Source: Cordia subcordata | Taxonomy: Eukaryota > Streptophyta > Magnoliopsida > Boraginales > Cordiaceae | Assembly: GCA_028554755.1 (NCBI GenBank) | Contig: JAPTOF010000032.1 | Location: 1,240,001-1,304,000 of the forward strand | DNA length: 64,000 nucleotides | Reading direction: 5' to 3' | Shown: one piece after another, positions 9,206 through 20,287 of the stretch | Layout: every line of letters begins with the position of its first letter | How positions within the stretch are numbered: the first letter of the stretch is position 1 | The notes under the pieces: generated by a model | Database searches by the model: none | Told to the model about the DNA's origin: nothing | The model's input: only the letters and a program-made list of their open reading frames with translations | Program-made: the position numbers and the translations under genes

Positions 9206-10917
9206 TCAAAAGAGGATTTCCTCCATCCTCCATAATTTACAAATTTTCCTATTCATGCTAGAAGGAGTGAAATGTTTTCCAACAATGCATTTTAGTCTAA
9301 CATGATTAAAGATGGATGAGAAGATTTGCTCCTCTGTTCTGCAGCTCTTGTGAAATTCACAATGATTCCTTTCAATCCAAATAAAATAGATTGCTGCCTC
9401 CAATAAGTGTTTCAAGATAGTAGCTTTGAGATTTTTCTCAAGTGCATAAGGTGTAATAAAAGCAATAATGTCTCCCCAATCGGTCAAAGTATCTTGGATC
9501 AAAGTAAGATGAAGTCCTTTTCTCCAAATCCTTCTAGTGAAACTACAGTTAAAGAAAAGATGGTCTCTAGTTTCACACCCAAAGTTGCAAAAAATGCAAG
9601 TGGGATTCAGCTCCCTTCCCCAAGTTAGCAATCTGAATTTAGTGGAAAGCCGATCATGAATAGCAAGCCAAGTAAAAAATGCATGTCTTGGTGTATGCCC
9701 TTTGAACCAAACAATATAGTGCCAATCAACCTTATTCTTCTTCCTTCTGATTTTCTCCCAAGTGTGCGAGAATGTGAAGTCACCATTTGGAGAAAGATCC
9801 CAAGTAATAACATCCAAATTTTCTTCCACAAGATTGGTGCTAGGTGGATCAAAATGCAAGAGATGAATAGGCCAAATCCAATTACCAAAAGTGTAAATGT
9901 CACAAACCTTAGCATAGTATGGTGGATTGTTGAGAGTGCCGCTCCAAAAGTTGCTAAGAATACCATGAGTGTGCCATTTATCATGCCAAAAGTGCGTGTG
10001 CTTTCCATTGCCGAGGACATGTGAGATGTGGGCTCTTGCAAAATTTCAAAATTTGAGGAGATTTTTGAGAACCCAACTATCATCCTTAGATGTGGTGAGT
10101 GTCCAAATCGATTTGTCTTTGATGTAGTTACTTTGCATCCAATTGCTCCAAAGAGAATCCCTATAAGTCTACATTCTCGAAAAGGATTTTAGAAGAAAAG
10201 TGCTGTCGATGTTTTCAATCTTCCGGATACCCAAGTCCACCTTCATCAAGAGGGACACAAATGTCTTTCCAAGCAATCTTTGCCCCAGTATCCTTCCAAA
10301 GGAAAGCACAAAATTTGGATTCAATTATCTGAATGATACTTTTGGGAATAAGTAATGCACCAGCCCAAAAGGACAAATTTGCAAAAGTGTGGATTTGATA
10401 AGGGTTAATCTACCCATGTAAGAGAGCCAAAGATTGGTCCAGCTTCCAAGCCTTCTATTGATTTTCTCCAAAAGAGGTAAACAATCGGCCCTTCGAAGCT
10501 TCCTTGACACAAAGGGGACTCCCAAATATCTTATAGGTAGATTGCCTTCTTTAAAGTTCATTTTACAAAGTATGGCCAGCCTTGTTTCATGAGGGACACC
10601 ACCAAAGAAAATATTACTCTTGGAAGGATTTACTTTAAGACCCGAGAGAGAGTAAAAATGTTCCAAGACATCCATGATGCACTCAAGTGAATTAATATTT
10701 CCTTTGCAAAAGATAAATAGGTCATCAGCAAAACAAAGATGGTTCAACCTCAACTTTGCACATTTTGGATGAAACCCAAACTTTTGATCTTGTTCCAACT
10801 TGTTGAGCATGCATGATAACACTTCCATGCAAATAACAAAAATGTATGGTGAGAGAGGATCCCCTTGCCTTATTCCATTTGCCCCTTTGAAAAACCCCTT
10901 TAAACTTCCATTGATTG
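9206..10917 (-). pseudogene. E7 ORF2, C-terminal half: RT core and zf-RVT
   Basis: RT block RQGDPLSPY is near 10860, followed by LNHLCFADDLFIFCKG with the FADD active-site codons at 10721-10732, then SGLKVNPSKSNIFFGG, LPIRYLGVP and the thumb. The zf-RVT segment near 9535-9610 shows C-I-F-C, G-C-E-T-R-D and F-F-N-C. It ends C-K-L-W-R-M-E-E-I-L-F and stop at 9206. Frameshifts lie near 10330 and 9860-10080. The N-terminal half continues at 13492 beyond half-LINE E8. Confidence 0.87.
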
Positions 10918-10934
10918 TAACAGAGAAACTTGTT
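10918..10934. repeat. Target-site duplication of half-LINE E8 (mate at 13475-13491)
   Basis: TAACAGAGAAACTTGTT is present at 10918-10934, touching the E8 poly(T), and at 13475-13491. The copies are identical over 17 bases. It falls in the RT of E7 and joins the two ORF2 halves in frame. Confidence 0.93.
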
Positions 10935-11000
10935 TTTTTTTTTTTTGCGGATCAAGTAAGAATTTATTAAACGCAAATTTGGTGTACAACCATCCAAAAC

Positions 11001-11045
11001 CCCCAAGCCAAGGATACAACAATCTAAACATAACTAGACTTGGGG
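11001..11045 (-). other. 3' UTR hairpin of half-LINE E8
   Basis: As RNA (minus strand) the 5' arm CCCCAAGUC pairs with the 3' arm GGCUUGGGG over nine positions, including one U-G wobble. The loop again contains TTGTTGTAT. The internal U-A pair seen in E3, E6, E23 and E25 (C-U-C-A-A-G) is a C-G pair here, a paired replacement. Confidence 0.75.
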
Positions 11046-11122
11046 ATTAAGCAAGACAAAAAAAAAAAATGAAAAACAATGAAAGGACAAGAGAAAGCAA
11101 GGAAAACTGAAGGAAGAGCAAC

Positions 11123-13374
11123 TCAAGTGCCTTGACCAATAGGAGTGGAAGATCTCCTAGCATGGTCAATCTCTTGCCTACTCTCCCTAGCTTCTCCAAT
11201 CGCATAATCTACAATTCCACCATCCTTATGACAAGCCAAGCCTTTTGGTACATCAACATTTTCCTTCTCAAGATAGTTCTTTCCAACAACAAAATCAAAA
11301 TCTTTTTGGATGGGATCAGCAACATAATTTGGTTCTTTAAAAGCAATGCATGTCTCATTATTTTCCTTTCCAACGCGATCTTCATTTGATATGCTACCAT
11401 GATTTGTGTCGGCATTTCCTTCATCAACCCCAAGAGCTTCAAAACGGTTAGGAGAAAGTGCTTGTGCATTGATAAACTTGGTGTCATTTTGCTGCCCCCT
11501 TTTATCCTTAATCACCTTCCACTCATTTTGATAGCGGGGTTTCCTAGCTTCATTTGCTTTCTTCCTCTCAAGTTGCTTTTGAATCCCCATTGAGTTTTTT
11601 GGGCATGAGTCAAGGTTGTGCCCAATCACTTTGCAACTATTGCATTTTAGAGGCTTCCATGCATATTCAATATCAATCTTTGCCCAAGTGCCATCTCTAA
11701 GCCGGACAAAGGTGAATTCTGGTAAATCTTTTTCAAGATTAACTTCAATACAAACACGAGCAAACCCAATAAAAGTACGTGATTGAGTGAGAGAATCCAT
11801 TTGGAGAGGAGTACCAATAGTGCTAGCAATATAACTAAGCCCCTTCTAGTCATCAAGCTACATGGGATATTTCTCAATTTCACCCAAAGAGGGATTTTAT
11901 CCCATTCAAAGTTAAAAATTTGAGCATCCAAGTTCCATTTTTGAAGCAACAAGGGTCTGAAATTAACGTGCCATAATTGCTCAAGGGCTTTGTCACAAGC
12001 TTCCTCATTTTCAAATTGAAAGATAAATAGACCATTCAAGCAAGTCTTAATCTCAACATGACCAAACATTTTCCAGTGGTAATCAACAAATTTCCGTATG
12101 AAGAAGAATGGAGGGGGTCTTTCAAGAAATTGACCAAGTAGGCAATGCTTCCAACAATTATCACCTTCCTCAAAAACTTCTTCAGGTGGAACAGCACCCC
12201 AAGTATTTTCATATGCAATAGGTTCAAAGTATTCAAGTTTAAGAGGGTTCTCAATCTTACCAAGGTAATTGATTCTCCAATTTATATTGTTGGCCCATGC
12301 ATTTGGAGGAGCTTTAGAATCCTTGCTGCCTATCCCATTGAAAGTTCGCCCATGCTTGTCAAATTCAGCTTTACTATTCACGTGCGGTTTGGTGGAATCA
12401 CCAAAGCTACTGCCCAAAGCATTTGAAGTTAAAAATTGTGGCTGACCATGCATAGCTTGTGCATCCAATTTTCGCCCATAATTTGCTGGGGAAAGAGTGG
12501 CAAAATCTTCGAGATTTGCAAGATTTTTTCCTGGAGTTGAAGTAAAAAACGCACCATTCTTTGCTTCTTGTTGCTGATTCATGTGTTTTGATGAGGTGGC
12601 ATCCTTTGATGAGTTGGCATCCATGTCAAAAGAAGGTTGGCAGCCACATGGGGAGGAAATCTTTTCAGCCGATTGTGAGTTTAAAGGGGGGAAATCATCT
12701 TTATTTCCCACCGAAAATGCATTTTGGATGAATGGTTGTGATTCCTCTTTGGGATAAGAGTGGTGAGTTGTCAAAAAATGATTTGCTTGGCCAGAAAAGT
12801 TGGTCTTTTATCCAGAAAAAGGAGATGACAAATCTGATTGCACTTGTACTTTACTAGCCGAAGGACCTTTGGACAAAGACTGGAGTGAGTCACTTTCTTC
12901 TCCAAAGAAACCCGATTTGCTGGAGCTTGAAAAGGAGTCCATACCTTGCATTTTCGCTTGCAGAAAATCACATTGTGATACTTCCGTGTTGCTCTTCACA
13001 TTATTATGGTGAGAACAAGATCCATATAGCGTGGGAGAATCAAAGCCAACCCTAGCTGAAACTTTACCGAGCTCAACTTGTGCATTATCATAAGGAATGG
13101 ACTTTGAGGAAGAAGCTCCTTTCTTGGTCAAGCTTTGCACGAGCTGCCTTTTTGCTTCATCAAGATTATGCTCAAGTTTATTCAAGCTAGTGGAGGGAGA
13201 ACCAGCATCCGAGCTTGAAAGTTTGTTGTTAATGGAGTCACAAGCTTCCTTGAGTTCCATGAAAGACTCTAAAGTGTAATCTTCTTCTTCTTCATAATTG
13301 CAAAGTTCAGCTTTTGCAGCAAGTCTAGCACTCCTCCTAGATTTGGATGCACTAGATCGTTTCTTTTTACCCAT
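11123..13374 (-). pseudogene. E8 ORF1 (half-LINE ORF1 protein), nearly complete
   Basis: The start at 13374 gives MGKKKRSSASKSRRSARLAA, a basic N-terminus like that of the autonomous ORF1 proteins. A Ser-rich disordered region follows, then KDDFPPLNSQS near 12680 and the DUF4283 core. The core has GQFLERPPPFFFIRKFVDY, the LEQLWHVNFRPLLL block and VPCSLMTRRGL. The intact CCHC knuckle C-N-S-C-K-V-I-G-H-N-L-D-S-C is near 11600-11650, and a polar tail ends IGQGT at 11123. One stop near 12806 and one frameshift near 11830 break an otherwise complete frame of about 750 codons. The likely role is RNA binding and particle formation with LINE RNA. Confidence 0.85.
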
Positions 13375-13491
13375 GAAAGTGGAAGAGAAAAGCTGATGGT
13401 GGTGGAAAAATGGTGGTCACAAGAGGTGGTCAATGGTGGTGGAAGATGGTCAAGTTAGAGAGATGTAAAGAAACTAACAGAGAAACTTGTT

Positions 13492-15347
13492 GATGTAATA
13501 CAAGACATGATCCATTTCACAAAGAAATTTGGGAAGCCAAACGCATGTAGAGTGCATTCAATAAATTTCCAATTGAGTGAGTCAAAAGCCTTCATGATAT
13601 CAACTTTGAGTGCACATCTAGGAGAAATATGAGTTCGAGTATAGCCTCTAAGAATATCATGTGCAACAAGAATATTCTCATTGATAAGCCTCCCTTTAAC
13701 AAAAGCCGATTGATTCCAAGAGATGATAGAAGGTAAACACTCTTTGAGCCTATTTGCAAGTATCTTGGATATGCATTTATAAATGGTGTTGCAGCAAGAA
13801 ATTGGTCTAAAGTCTTTTACCCAAGATGGGTTTTGGACTTTGGGAACAAGGGCAATATAAGTAGCATTTACCTCTTGGAGCAGCTTTGAAGAGTAGAAAA
13901 AAGACTTTATTGCTTTGTGCACATCTTCTCCAACAACCTCCCAAGCCATCTTGTAGAAGTGTGAAGTGTAGCCATCCGGCCCCGGGCCCTTGTTTGGATT
14001 TATGGAGAAAAGAGTTGTTTTGATTTCCTCGAAGGTGATAGGGGCAGCAAGCTTTGCCAAGCAACTTTCCTCAATGGTTTTTCTAATAATGCCTTTGATG
14101 ATCTCCACACTAGCAGTTGAATGTGAGGGAGTGCCAAAGAGATTTTTGAAGTAGGAGATAAATTCAGCCTTTATCTCTTCCTTTGAAGTGATGAGATTCC
14201 CTTCATTGTCATTGATGGCAAAGATTGAGTTGATGTTTTTCCTTTCACAGATCTTATTGTGGAAGAACTTTGTATTAGCATCTCCATCTTTAATCCAATT
14301 TACTCGAGCCTTTTGGTGGAGCATCTTTTTGTAGGTGTCTTCAAGCTCTTCAATATTCCTCATAATCTCCTTTTCTTTGTTAAGTGCCTCTTCATTAAGA
14401 TACCCATTCAGCATAGCGAGTTGGACTTCCGAAAGAGTTCTCTTGAGATCCTCAACTTGACTTGGAATGCAAGAGAAATATTTCTTATCAAAATCCTTGA
14501 GCACTATTTTGAGAGCTTTTTGTTTTTGAAAAAGAATGAACATTAGTGTGCCAAAAACCCGTGCACTCCAATGTTTTTCCACCTCATGCAAGAAAAGAGA
14601 ATGAGTTTTCCAAGCATTGTAGAACTTGAATGGCTTTGGTGAAGAAGGCTTGATGATGCAAGTATGAACCACAAGAGGGCAATGGTCAGAAATACCTGGG
14701 TTATCAATTAAGAGAGAAGAGTGATCCAAGTGGTCCATCCAAAAGTCATTAACCAAAGCTCTATCCAGCTTACTTGCAATAAGATTGCCTTTGGAGCTTC
14801 GGTTAGTCCAAGTAAAATGAGGGCCGATAGTCTTAATTTCAAATAGTCTAGCTTGTGAAATGCAATTCTTGAAATCCAAAGCACTTGGTGCAATAGTGGT
14901 AGAGGAAGATCTATCTCCATAATTCAGAACCTCATTAAAATCTCCAAGAATTCAAAGTGGCCCATTATTACACCTTACACTCCAATATACAATTTTTGCC
15001 CAAAGATATTGCCTTCTTGAAGGATCATTCCTACCATAGACAAAAGCCACAAAAAAAGGAACTTGGGATGGACTCTCCAAATGGCAAAGGATTCCTTGAT
15101 CCATAGTGTCAATTATTGTAGCCTTGATGTGTTGCTTCCAAAATAACCAAATTCTGCCAGCCACATTCTCATCGATGTAGTTTGCAAAACCCAAAGTGTT
15201 AAAATATGAAGCAATGAAAGTATCTTTGTCCACTTTGGTCTCCAAAACACAAAAACAATCAAGCCTATGCTTGTTTATTAAACTCTTCATTTCTTTATGC
15301 TCTTTAGGGGAATTAAAACCCCTAATGTTCCATGCACACAAAATCAT
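13492..15347 (-). pseudogene. E7 ORF2, N-terminal half: endonuclease and RT entry
   Basis: ATG at 15347 opens MILCAWNIRGFNSPKEHKE and LETKVDKD, typical of the AP-type endonuclease. The open frame from 14879 to 13492 has FTWTNRSSKGN, ISDHCPLVVHTC, the WIKDGDANTKFFHNK spacer, NPNKGPGPDGYTSHFYK, FRPISCCNTIYKCISKI and KVDIMKAFDSLNW. A stop (TGA, near 14952) and frame change lie between the two pieces. The ORF1 stop overlaps the ORF2 start as ATGA (I-L-K, then stop). RT continues at 10917 after E8. Confidence 0.87.
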
Positions 15348-15424
15348 TTAAGGATAGGAGTGGTAACCAGCCCCCATCTATCATCTTTTCGTGAATCATT
15401 TTGCTCCTCAATTGGATCATCATC
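15348..15424 (-). pseudogene. E7 ORF1, last codons before ORF2
   Basis: Reads ...W-G-L-V-T-T-P-I-L-K and TGA, overlapping the ORF2 ATG by the ATGA tetranucleotide. It is cut on its upstream side by the poly(T) of E9 at 15425. The rest of this ORF1 resumes at about 20288. Confidence 0.65.
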
Positions 15425-15507
15425 TTTTTTTTTTTTTTTTGCTGAGTAAGTAAGATTTCATAAAAGAAACGTTCAAGTACAAGAATTAGAAAAAAGAATG
15501 GAGAAAC

Positions 15508-18500
15508 CTAACCAAGTATCTCATCTAATTTCCACAATTTACATAAGGCAATATTCAGCGTATTTGAAGGAAATTTCCTACCAAAGATAATACGAGTTCT
15601 AACTTCATTGAAGATAGTACTTGTGATTTGATCCTCCGTTTTTGCTTCTTGCTTGAAAATACGCTGATTTCTCTCAACCCAAATGTGGTAAACGGATGCT
15701 CCAAGAAGATGCTTAAGGATAGTAGCTTTCAAGTTATTTTCAAGAGCAAAAGGTGTGAGATAGGCACAAATTTCATCCCAACAAATCAACTTCTCTGGAA
15801 CAAGGGAGATTGCAAGACCATGCCTCCAAATTCTGCGTGTGAAGCTGCATTCGAAAAAAAGGTGATCTCTTGTTTCACAACCCATGCGACAAAAGATACA
15901 AAGTGGGTTAGCAATCAGTCCCCAACTTAATAATTTTTGAAGAGTTGAAAGCCGATCATGAAAAACAAGCCAGCAAATGAAACCATGTCTAGGGTTATGA
16001 CCTTTGTGCCAAACCAAATTGTGCCAGTTAACTGTATGACCCTTCTTACGAATATGATCCCAAGTAAGCTTAAATGAAAAATTACTGTTCTTTGAAGGCA
16101 GCCAAAGGGAAGAATCATGGACATTTTCATCGAGATTGACAAGTGGAATCTGGACATGGAGAAGATTTAAAGGCCAAGTCCATTGACCATTAATATAGAT
16201 GTCACAAACCTTGGCAAGCAAAGGAGGTGAAGGGAAGGTTGAGCTCTAATGGTCGAGAAGAGGACCTTCTTGATGCCAATTGTCCAGCCAAAAAAAAGTA
16301 TTTGTGCCATTGCCAAGTTTATGTTGGATGAAATTCCTTGCAACCCCACGGATTTGCAAAAGAGATTTTATGATCCAGCTTGCATCATGAGGAATTTGTA
16401 TGGCCCAAATGGAGCTATTCTTGATATAATTTGCATGGATCCACTTGCTCCAAGGAGTGTCTTTGGTGGCATACATTCTCCAAAAGATTTTGAGTAAGTG
16501 ACATTGATCTCACTCAATCTTCGAATTCCAAGACCCCCTTCAAGGTATGGTAAGCAAACATCTTTCCAAGCAATTTTTGGCCCGGTACCTCTCCAAAGAA
16601 AGGATCTGAATTTTGATTCAATTGCTGCCATTGTACCTTTTGTGAGGAGGAAAGCACTTGCCCAAAAGGAACAAATTTGCATAAGAATGGATTTAATGAG
16701 AACAAGTCTTCCAGCAAAGGAGAGCCATTTGTTTGCCCAATTTTCAAGCTTTGCATTAATCTTTTCAAGGAGAGGCATGCAATCAGCTTTCCTAAGTTTC
16801 CTTGAGACGAGGAATACCAAGGTAGCGGTTGGGAAGAATACCTTCTTTGAATTCCAATTGTTGAAGGATTGTTTGCTTTATGTCATCCGGAACTCCCCCA
16901 AAGAAAATATTACTTTTAGCTTGATTGATGTTGAGCCCTGAATAAGTGGAGAAGAGGTCCAAAACTTCCTTGATGCTTGTAATAGATTGAAGATTTCCTT
17001 TGCAAAAAATGAAAAGATCATCCGCAAAGCAAAGGTGATTTAGCTTCAAAGATGAGCACTTTGGGTGGTAGTCAAAATACGGGCTACTTTCAAGCTTATT
17101 TAGCAAGCACGTAAGGACCTCCATACAAATGACAAAGATATAGGGTGATAATGGATCACCTTGTCGAATTCCATTAGCTCCTTGAAAAAAGCCCTCCAAT
17201 CCACCATTAATAGCAATAGAGAAACTAGTGGTGGTGATGCAAGCTATAATCCAATTCACAAACTTTGTAGGGAAGCCAAAAGCAACAAGGGAGACTTCAA
17301 TGAATTTCCAATTGAGAGAATCAAAAGCTTTCATGATGTCCACTTTGAGAGCACATCTAGAGGAGATGTGATTTCTTGCATAGCCTCTCATAAGTTCATG
17401 AGCAATGAGAATGTTTTCATTTATGAGTCTATTCTTGAGAAATGCTGATTGGTTCAAAGAGATGATGTGAGGCAAGCAATTTTTTATTCTATTTGCAAGA
17501 ATCTTGGAGATACATTTGTATATAGTATTGCAGCAAGAAATCGGCCTATAGTCTTTTACCATGTATGGAGTTTGCATTTTAGGCACAAGAGTAATGATAG
17601 TTGTATTTACCTCCTGAAGAAGATTGCATGATTGAAAGAAGGAGGTAATAGCCTTCAAAACATCCTCACCAATAATTTCCCAAGTGGCCATGTAGAAATG
17701 AGAAGTAAAGCCATCCGGACCCGGACTTTTGTTTGGATTGAGTGAAAAAAGTGTACTCTTGATCTCATCATGAGTGATAGGAGCCAAAAGAGAGTTTGCT
17801 TCTTCAACTTTAATTATCTTACCGACAATATTTTTGATCATTTCAGTAGTAGCAAGAGAGCTTGAAGGAGTGCCAAGGAGCTTCTTAAAATACTCAACAA
17901 ATTCAGCCTTGACTTCTTGCTCACTTGTGAGAATATGATTTTCATCATTCTTGACCATGCAAATGGAGCTTTTATGCCTTCTACCTTTGATTGTGTTGTG
18001 AAAGAACTTAGAATTTGCATCCCCTTCTTTGATCCAATTTACCCGTGCTTTTTGAGAAAGCATAGATTTATAAATGTTATCCAATTCATCAATACTCTTC
18101 AGCAAATTCTTTTCCTTTTCGATCAAATCAGCCCTAATATTTCCATTGAGAGTCTCAATCTGAACTTCATGGAGGATATTTTGCAGCTTCAAGAGAGAAC
18201 TCGGAATGGTAGTAAAGTATTTCTTGTTGAAAGACTTTAGTGCTTGCTTGAGAGATTTTTGTTTTTGAAAGAGAGAAAACATAGGAGTGCCAAAAACCCT
18301 CACACTCCAATGTTCCTCGACAAGCTTCAAGAAATCCTTGTGTTTTGACCAAGCATTGTAGAATTTAAATGGTTTTGGAGTGGAGATCCAAGATTTGCAA
18401 GAATGGACAATGAGAGGACTATGATCGGATATGCCCGGCTATCCACCAAAAGAAACGAGTCTTGCTTATTATGAATCCAATTTGCATTGACCAAAGCCCT

Positions 18501-19092
18501 ATCAAGTTTACATGCCAAGAAGTTCCCAAGAGAGCTCTTATTTGTCCAAGTGAAATGAGGACCATGTGCTTTTAACTCCTTTAGATTTGCTTTGATCAAA
18601 CAATTTGCAAAATCTTTGGCATTAGGAGAAATAGAAGAGGAGTTTGACTTGTCACCACAGAAAAGGACTTCATTGAAATCACCCAAAACGCAAAGTTCCC
18701 CATTACCACATATGAAACTCCATTCTTCAATCTTATTCCAGAGCTTTTCTCCTAAGAGGATCATTACGGCCATAGACAAATGCCACAAGAAAAGGATGCA
18801 CCATGCGCTTTTCAACAATGCAAAGCAGCCCTTGATCAAAAGAATCCACAATGCTAATATTGATATTTTTTCCCCAAAAAAACCAGAGCCGGCCCTTGAT
18901 GGAATCATTCACATAGTTCAAAAAGTCAAAATCTTCAAATGTGGAGCCAATCTTCTTAATACAATCATTGCTTGTAACTTTAGTTTCCAATATGCAGAAG
19001 AAATCTAATTTGTGTTTATTGACCAAAACCTTCACTTCCTTTTGTTTCCTAGGGGAATTGAATCCCCTTATGTTCCAAGAGCAAAAAATCAT
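15508..19092 (-). pseudogene. E9 ORF2: nearly complete endonuclease-RT-zf-RVT polyprotein
   Basis: The start at 19092 gives MIFCSWNIRGFNSPRKQKE. Endonuclease blocks include LGDFNEVLFCGDKSN near 18690 and FTWTNKSSLGN. The long open frame 18330-16792 (512 codons) runs from the W-I-K-E-G-D-A-N-S-K-F-F-H-N spacer through NPNKSPGPDGFTSHFY, KVDIMKAFDSLNW, RQGDPLSPY, FADD (17017-17028) and LPNRYLGIP. The thumb and zf-RVT follow (C-I-F-C-R-M-G-C-E-T-R-D, F-F-E-C), ending LCKLWKLDEILG at 15508. Breaks are at about 18435 (one G lost relative to E17), 18740, 16800, 16490 and 16230. Of the ORF2 copies here it keeps one of the longest open stretches. Confidence 0.9.
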
Positions 19093-20287
19093 TGTTGAGG
19101 TGGAGAGATGGAAGCATGAGGCTCCACTAATGAAAGACGATGGACTCCTTCCATGAAATGATCTTTTTGATTCTGATTTGCTTCTTCAATATCAACATCA
19201 CTCCCAAGAACATTAAAGGAGTTCTTTGTTTCGCTAAGGGTGTTTCTTCTTGGACTAGATCTTCTAGGAGGGCTAGGAGATCTAGTCTTATTTTTGTTTG
19301 CTCTAACATCATCATTTCCTTTGGAAACCAGCGAAGATGGAGAATGCCTTTCAAAGTTTGGAGCATTCTTATCCAATGTAGAATCTTTTTTCCCCACAAC
19401 ATGCCATTCTTCACTTTTCTTAAGCTTTGTAGTAGTAGGGGCAGCCCTTTGTTGTTGAGCTATTGGTTTTTGGAGAAGAGGGCAGAATTTTTCCACATGC
19501 CCAACCATTTTGCAATTTGTACACTTTGAAGGTTTCCAAGCATACTCCACTTCAACTTTGGTTTTGGTACCATCTCTTAACTTGGGGTAGATTTCAATTG
19601 GAAGATGACCATCAAGATCAACTTCTATACAAACTCTAGCAAACTCCAAGTTCCTCCTTGATTCAGTTAAGGCATCCATTTGTAGAGGCCTCCCTATAAA
19701 GGAAGCAATGTAACTCAGCCCCTCTCTCGACAATAAGCTTAAAGGCACTTCCCGAAGTTTCACCCATAATGGAATCTTATTGCATATTAAGTTGACAAAT
19801 TGCAAGTTTGGTTCCCATTTCCTTAGCAAAAGAGGCCTGTGATTGACATGCCAAAGTTGTTCCAAGACTTTTTGGCAATACTCTTCCTTTTCAAACTTGA
19901 AAACAAATAAGCCTTTTCCTTTCGAAAAAATGTCCACCCATCCATATTTCTTCCGTGCAAAATCCACCATATTTTTAATGAGAAAGAAAGGAGGGGGGGC
20001 CCCAAGGAATTGTCCAACTAAACAATGGGTCCAGAATTCCTCTCCTTTATCATATATGTCAGCCGGGGGGTCAATAACTTCCCTAACTCCATCAATAATT
20101 TTAGTTTCATGCTCAATAAATGTGGAGACTTGAAGATATCATTGTTTAGGTTGTCTTTTTTTCCTTCTTTTTTTGTACATGTACATTTTTTCTTGAAGTA
20201 ATCCAAATTCCTTACTTACTCCGCAAAAAAAAAAAAAAAAATTTAGAACCACAATGACCAGCAAAATCTTTTTCCCAATCAAGTGAA
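19089..20287 (-). pseudogene. E9 ORF1, C-terminal half, disrupted by tail E10
   Basis: DUF4283 core with N-C-P-T-K-like proline block (GAPPPFFLIK with a run of Cs at 19990-20000), LEQLWHVNHRPLLLRKW, VPLSLLSREGLSYIASFIG and LTESRRNLEFARVCIEVDLD. The intact knuckle C-T-N-C-K-M-V-G-H-V-E-K-F-C is near 19480-19530. The tail is Ser-, Pro- and Arg-rich (RTRSPSPPRRSSPRR) and ends SPPQQ with a TGA that overlaps the ORF2 ATG. Upstream, 121 bp of foreign LINE tail (E10) interrupt it, and the copy is truncated at about 20287. Confidence 0.85.
20120..20240 (+). mobile_element. E10: 121-bp LINE 3' tail insertion
   Basis: Plus-strand insert beginning in the last ORF2 codons (W-R-L-E-D-I-I-V then stop), followed by a 3' UTR with TGTACATGTACA, the terminus CTTACTTACTCCGC and 16 A. 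The uninterrupted sister E17 at 49650-49675 shows the empty site. Compared with it, five or six bases (GTTGC or GTTGCA) are missing and no duplication formed, so this looks like a non-standard integration. Confidence 0.85.

Larger units (their letters stand above)
10935..13474 (-). mobile_element. E8: complete 2.54-kb ORF1-only half-LINE
   Basis: The only uninterrupted full copy of the half-LINE type in the window. A perfect 17-bp duplication defines both ends. Sense order: 5' UTR of about 100 bases (13474-13375), ORF1 13374-11123, 3' UTR of about 175 bases with a hairpin, then the poly(A) (T-run 10933-10946). Nothing resembling endonuclease or RT lies inside. The terminus is CTTACTTGATCCGC before the A-run. 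It inserted into the RT of E7 and so is younger than E7. Confidence 0.93.
15425..20287 (-). mobile_element. E9: minus-strand LINE inserted in ORF1 of E7
   Basis: The 3' poly(A) is seen as T at 15425-15440, with the terminus CTTACTTACTCAGC. The element covers all of ORF2 and the C-terminal half of ORF1, and is 5'-truncated inside ORF1 at about 20284-20287. No clear duplication is seen: bases before the T-run (GATCATCAT) and after the 5' end (CCTCTTCAT) are only roughly alike. It is nearly identical to E17 where they overlap (17838-20287 against 43106-49700). Confidence 0.8.
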
